64,000 bases of DNA from Cryptomeria japonica (lineage: Eukaryota; Streptophyta; Pinopsida; Cupressales; Cupressaceae). The translations under genes were made by a program, and so were the position numbers. Shown here piece by piece: positions 61,459 through 64,000 of the stretch. Below the pieces are notes generated by a model. The model saw nothing but the letters and a program-made list of their open reading frames with translations, was not told where the DNA came from and did not search any database. How positions within the stretch are numbered: the first letter of the stretch is position 1; the number at the start of each line of letters is the position of its first letter. The DNA lies in contig NC_081412.1 in NCBI RefSeq assembly GCF_030272615.1, forward strand, positions 346,462,169 through 346,526,168. Direction: 5' to 3'.

Positions 61459-62265
61459 GGACCTTTATAGATTTTGGTTAGCCCCAAGAGATTCATCATC
61501 CTTAATTTGCACCTTGTAACCATGGGAGTGCTCACTAGATTGTAGTCTTTCATCTTGAATTTCTTCAACATTTCCTTAATATACTTTGTTTGTGGAATAA
61601 ATATTCTCTTAATTTATTGGGAAATCTACAACTCAAGAAAGAAGGACAACTCCCCAATCATGGAAAATGCTTGGCACATCTTGTCACTTTTACCTCCAAA
61701 AATGATATCATCCACACAGACCACACAATCAACAGGTCATCTCCTTGGTTTTTTAAATAAACATTGTTATCAACAATTCCTCCTTTAAATCCTCACTATT
61801 GAAGATACATATCTAGTGTTGAGTACCAAGCTCTTGGGGTTTGTTTTAGTCCATAAATTGCCTTCTTTAGTCTACAAATATAGTCCTCGTTCTCTAATAG
61901 GAAAAATGGTTGTTTAAAATACACTTCTTTCTCCAAGTTTCCATTTAGGAAAGTTGATTTCACATCCATCTGATAGACTTTGAAATTCTTAAAATTGGCA
62001 ACTGCTAAACATATCCTTATAGCCTCCATATGATAAATAGGGGTAAAGGTATCTTCGAAAGCAATTCCTTTAACTTGAGTATATCCCTTGCATACTAATC
62101 TCATCTTCTTTCTTACAACTTGTCCATACTCATTTAGCTTGTTCTTTAGTACCCACTTAGTTGTAATCACATTCTTACCCTTAGGTTTTGGATGAGTTCC
62201 CAAGCTTCATTTTTGTTGATTTTTTCCAATTCCTCTTCCATACACTTTATCCAATGCTTATGTTT
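61459..62265 (-). pseudogene. Copia reverse transcriptase remnant (RVT_2)
   Basis: The long open part is 62203-61796: TTKWVLKNKLNEYGQVVRKK, LVCKGYTQVKGIAFEDTF, and the catalytic-Asp motif QMDVKSTFLNGNLEKEVYF, then IYGLKQTPRAWY. Upstream (about 62265-62215) WIKCMEEELEKI leads into it. Downstream (about 61715) the active-site motif reads CVDD instead of YVDD, followed by IGELSFFL and QTKYIKEMLKKF in other frames. Frameshifts and stops separate the pieces, and sequence between CVDD and IGELSFF is shorter than usual. Confidence 0.88.
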
Positions 62266-62579
62266 CTTTGATTCTATTTTAGAAAGAAAGATTAAGTTCA
62301 CATAATCTGATGTACTGGCAAATCTCCTTTTCATCTGAATTTATATATCTTTTTCCCTAATAATCAAGTCTTTTGGATGATTCTTTTGGACAAATCTAGA
62401 TGGAGTCTTGGATGTGCCCTTGATGGTGTCTTTGGTTCTCTTTTCTCAACTTATTCATTTTCAATTTTATATCTCTTCTTTCCAATTTTCTTCTTCTTTG
62501 TGATAAACTTCTTGAGCTATTTCCTTTTGATGCATATCTTTATCAACTCTCACATTTTCACTTCCAAATTTTTTGTGCA

Positions 62580-62905
62580 ATAATTTATTCTATCTTTTGC
62601 AAGCTTTAACCCTTGTGCAATATCCAAGAAAGATACCTTCATCACACCTAGAATCAACCTTCCCAAATATTCATCATCTCTTCTTAAATAGCACTTCCTC
62701 TAAAAAATGTTGAAATACTTTTGATGTTGGCCTTCCCTTCCAAAGTTCATATGGGGTTTTTTTGGTTGTTAAACAATTTTTCTAGCCCATTTTCATTCTC
62801 TACTAAGGATTTGAATGTCTTAAACCTCTCAAAATATTTAGATTTTTCTTCCAAAAATGTAAACCGTCATTCTAGAATAGTCATCAATTACTAGCTATTA
62901 ATATT
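62580..62905 (-). pseudogene. Copia integrase remnant with internal deletion
   Basis: Minus-strand pieces read VIDDYSRM (about 62900), EEKSKYFERFKTFKSLVENE (about 62850-62790), then PYELWKGRPTSK (about 62755) and DDEYLGRLILG (about 62670). The family normally has over 60 residues between the VENE and PYELWKGR blocks, containing the second catalytic Asp and the Glu. Here the blocks are almost adjacent, so the catalytic core is missing. Stops and frameshifts also occur. Confidence 0.7.
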
Positions 62906-62959
62906 TTTGACCATCTAGCCAAAAATATGTCATATTTCACAAAAGGAATTTTGTGAAAA

Positions 62960-64000
62960 TTTAGGCACCAAGATGTGACAAGGGGAAAATAAAAATTTCA
63001 TTCTTTCTTGGGTATCCTTATTGGGTCTCTATCATGTTGAATACTTCTTTTGGGGGTTTTAGGGAACATAGCTTCAAAGGAGTTAGTTTTTTTTATATTT
63101 GGTATTGAAGGAATCCTCTACGCATGGTGAGAGACTAGAACTCCTCAATCAAGCTTGACATGTTGCATTGAATAAGGGGAGAAATTATGGCACATTATAG
63201 GTTTCATGCATGTTATGGAGAGTTGAACAACTCGAATATTTGTTGAAGCCCCACAAAGTCATGAAGATGTGTGAAGTTATACTCATCAGATGGGGCAAGG
63301 TAAGTGGAAAGTTATGTTTTTCCTATGTGTGTGTGTGTGTGTGTGTATTATCTACTCATTACCATATGCATGTAAAGACACTTGTGGGTGCTTATTTGAT
63401 AGCAAGTGTCAAAAATGTGTTAGGAAAATGGTGTCTCAACTTTGCATTTACATAAGGTTACTATTTATAGTAAGTTTACATTTGAGCATGATTGGTATAA
63501 AAATTTCTCCAAAGCTATGCATTGACTAAATAAGCATGACGACAAATTTTTATTGCAAGATTATGTCTAGATTTGAAGATATCAAACTTTTAATTTTTGA
63601 AAGTTTCAAAGTCAAATTTGAAGGCATTAAAGGCATTTTTTTTAGCCCAAAGGTTGTCATTACTAATGTAGCTAGCTATAGCTTGATAAAGTACTTCACA
63701 AGCTTTCTAACGCTTGAAACAATTCGTTAATCGGACACCCAAATCAAAAGTTATGACCTCCAGAAGTTGGGCTCTCTAAAATGGGAAACATAAAAATTTG
63801 TTGGACACATAAATCAGTTGTAAAGAAGGTTACACATGTTGCTGTGTTTTTTGACAAATCATAGGTCATCTTCGATTTGAGATAAGTTGGACACCTCTTT
63901 TTGGGTGGTTTTAGCTCATGGTTTTGTAATATTGTTTGATGGTTGCATGTATTGTATCTCCTATATACTAGGTGCATGAGATAGAGGTTGTGTGTAAGAG
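62960..64000. other. No recognisable gene; TG microsatellite
   Basis: A TG run spans about 63326-63346. No copia integrase, protease or gag motif is visible on the minus strand, though the element to the left should continue here; it may be truncated or interrupted near 62960. Confidence 0.4.

Larger units (their letters stand above)
59538..62905 (-). mobile_element. Decayed minus-strand Ty1/copia element, 3' part
   Basis: Read on the minus strand: integrase remnant (62905-62580), RT (about 62265-61459), RNase H (61458-60811), polypurine tract (60620-60607), 3' LTR (60606-59538). Gag, protease and the 5' LTR are not seen and would lie to the right, where 62960-64000 shows no match. Frames are broken throughout. 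It is a separate family from the copia LTRs in the left half, judging by LTR sequence. Confidence 0.8.

Overview
This is plant nuclear DNA, about 64 kb built almost entirely from nested LTR retrotransposons. No intact host gene is visible. The plant assignment rests on four kinds of element or insert: a Ty3/gypsy element with the extra archaeal-type RNase H of the plant Tat lineage, a Tekay/Del-like chromovirus with a chromodomain-like tail, Ty1/copia elements primed by initiator tRNA-Met, and a piece of the chloroplast psaB gene. Very long old elements, solo LTRs and heavy C-to-T decay suggest a large, slowly purged genome such as a gymnosperm; that is inference.

Layout. (1) 1-12900 holds the 5' LTR (9035-12900) and gag of a minus-strand copia that runs off the left edge. 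Its internal part is split by a plus-strand copia (443-8925, TSD gTATG/aTATG) that has a gag but no pol. Its LTR is split by a minus-strand solo LTR (10901-12393, TSD ATATA). (2) 14265-15469 is another copia solo LTR. (3) 17929-33588 is a 15.7-kb Tat-lineage element with perfect TSDs (ATAGT). It has a 2.9-kb leader, an extra ORF just before gag, a single-frame gag-pro-pol with nine nonsense codons, and a repeat-rich 3' UTR. (4) 33997-35517 is a gypsy-like solo LTR (TSD GGTTC). (5) 37197-51143 is a Tekay/Del-like chromovirus with 4.5-kb LTRs (TSD AAAAT). (6) 51282-52893 is a minus-strand psaB plastid insertion. (7) 57217-57803 is an intronless, broken copy of a CHL1/DDX11-type DNA helicase. (8) 59538 to about 62905 is a decayed minus-strand copia (3' LTR, RNase H, RT, internally deleted integrase) that runs toward or past the right edge.

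The genes are mobile-element polyproteins (gag, protease, RT, RNase H, integrase) that once copied and integrated the elements; none looks functional now. Almost all nonsense codons in the two gypsy elements fall where a CAA, CAG or CGA codon would be expected, which fits deamination of methylated cytosine.

The most unusual structure is in the Tat leader. Two arrays of a conserved 8-10-base motif, TAGCGCRTS, are spaced almost exactly 21 bp apart with variable spacers (about 32 units at 19482-19900 and 21427-21801). An extra basic ORF that stops one base before the gag ATG, and a G-patch-like domain after the protease, add to the interest of that element.
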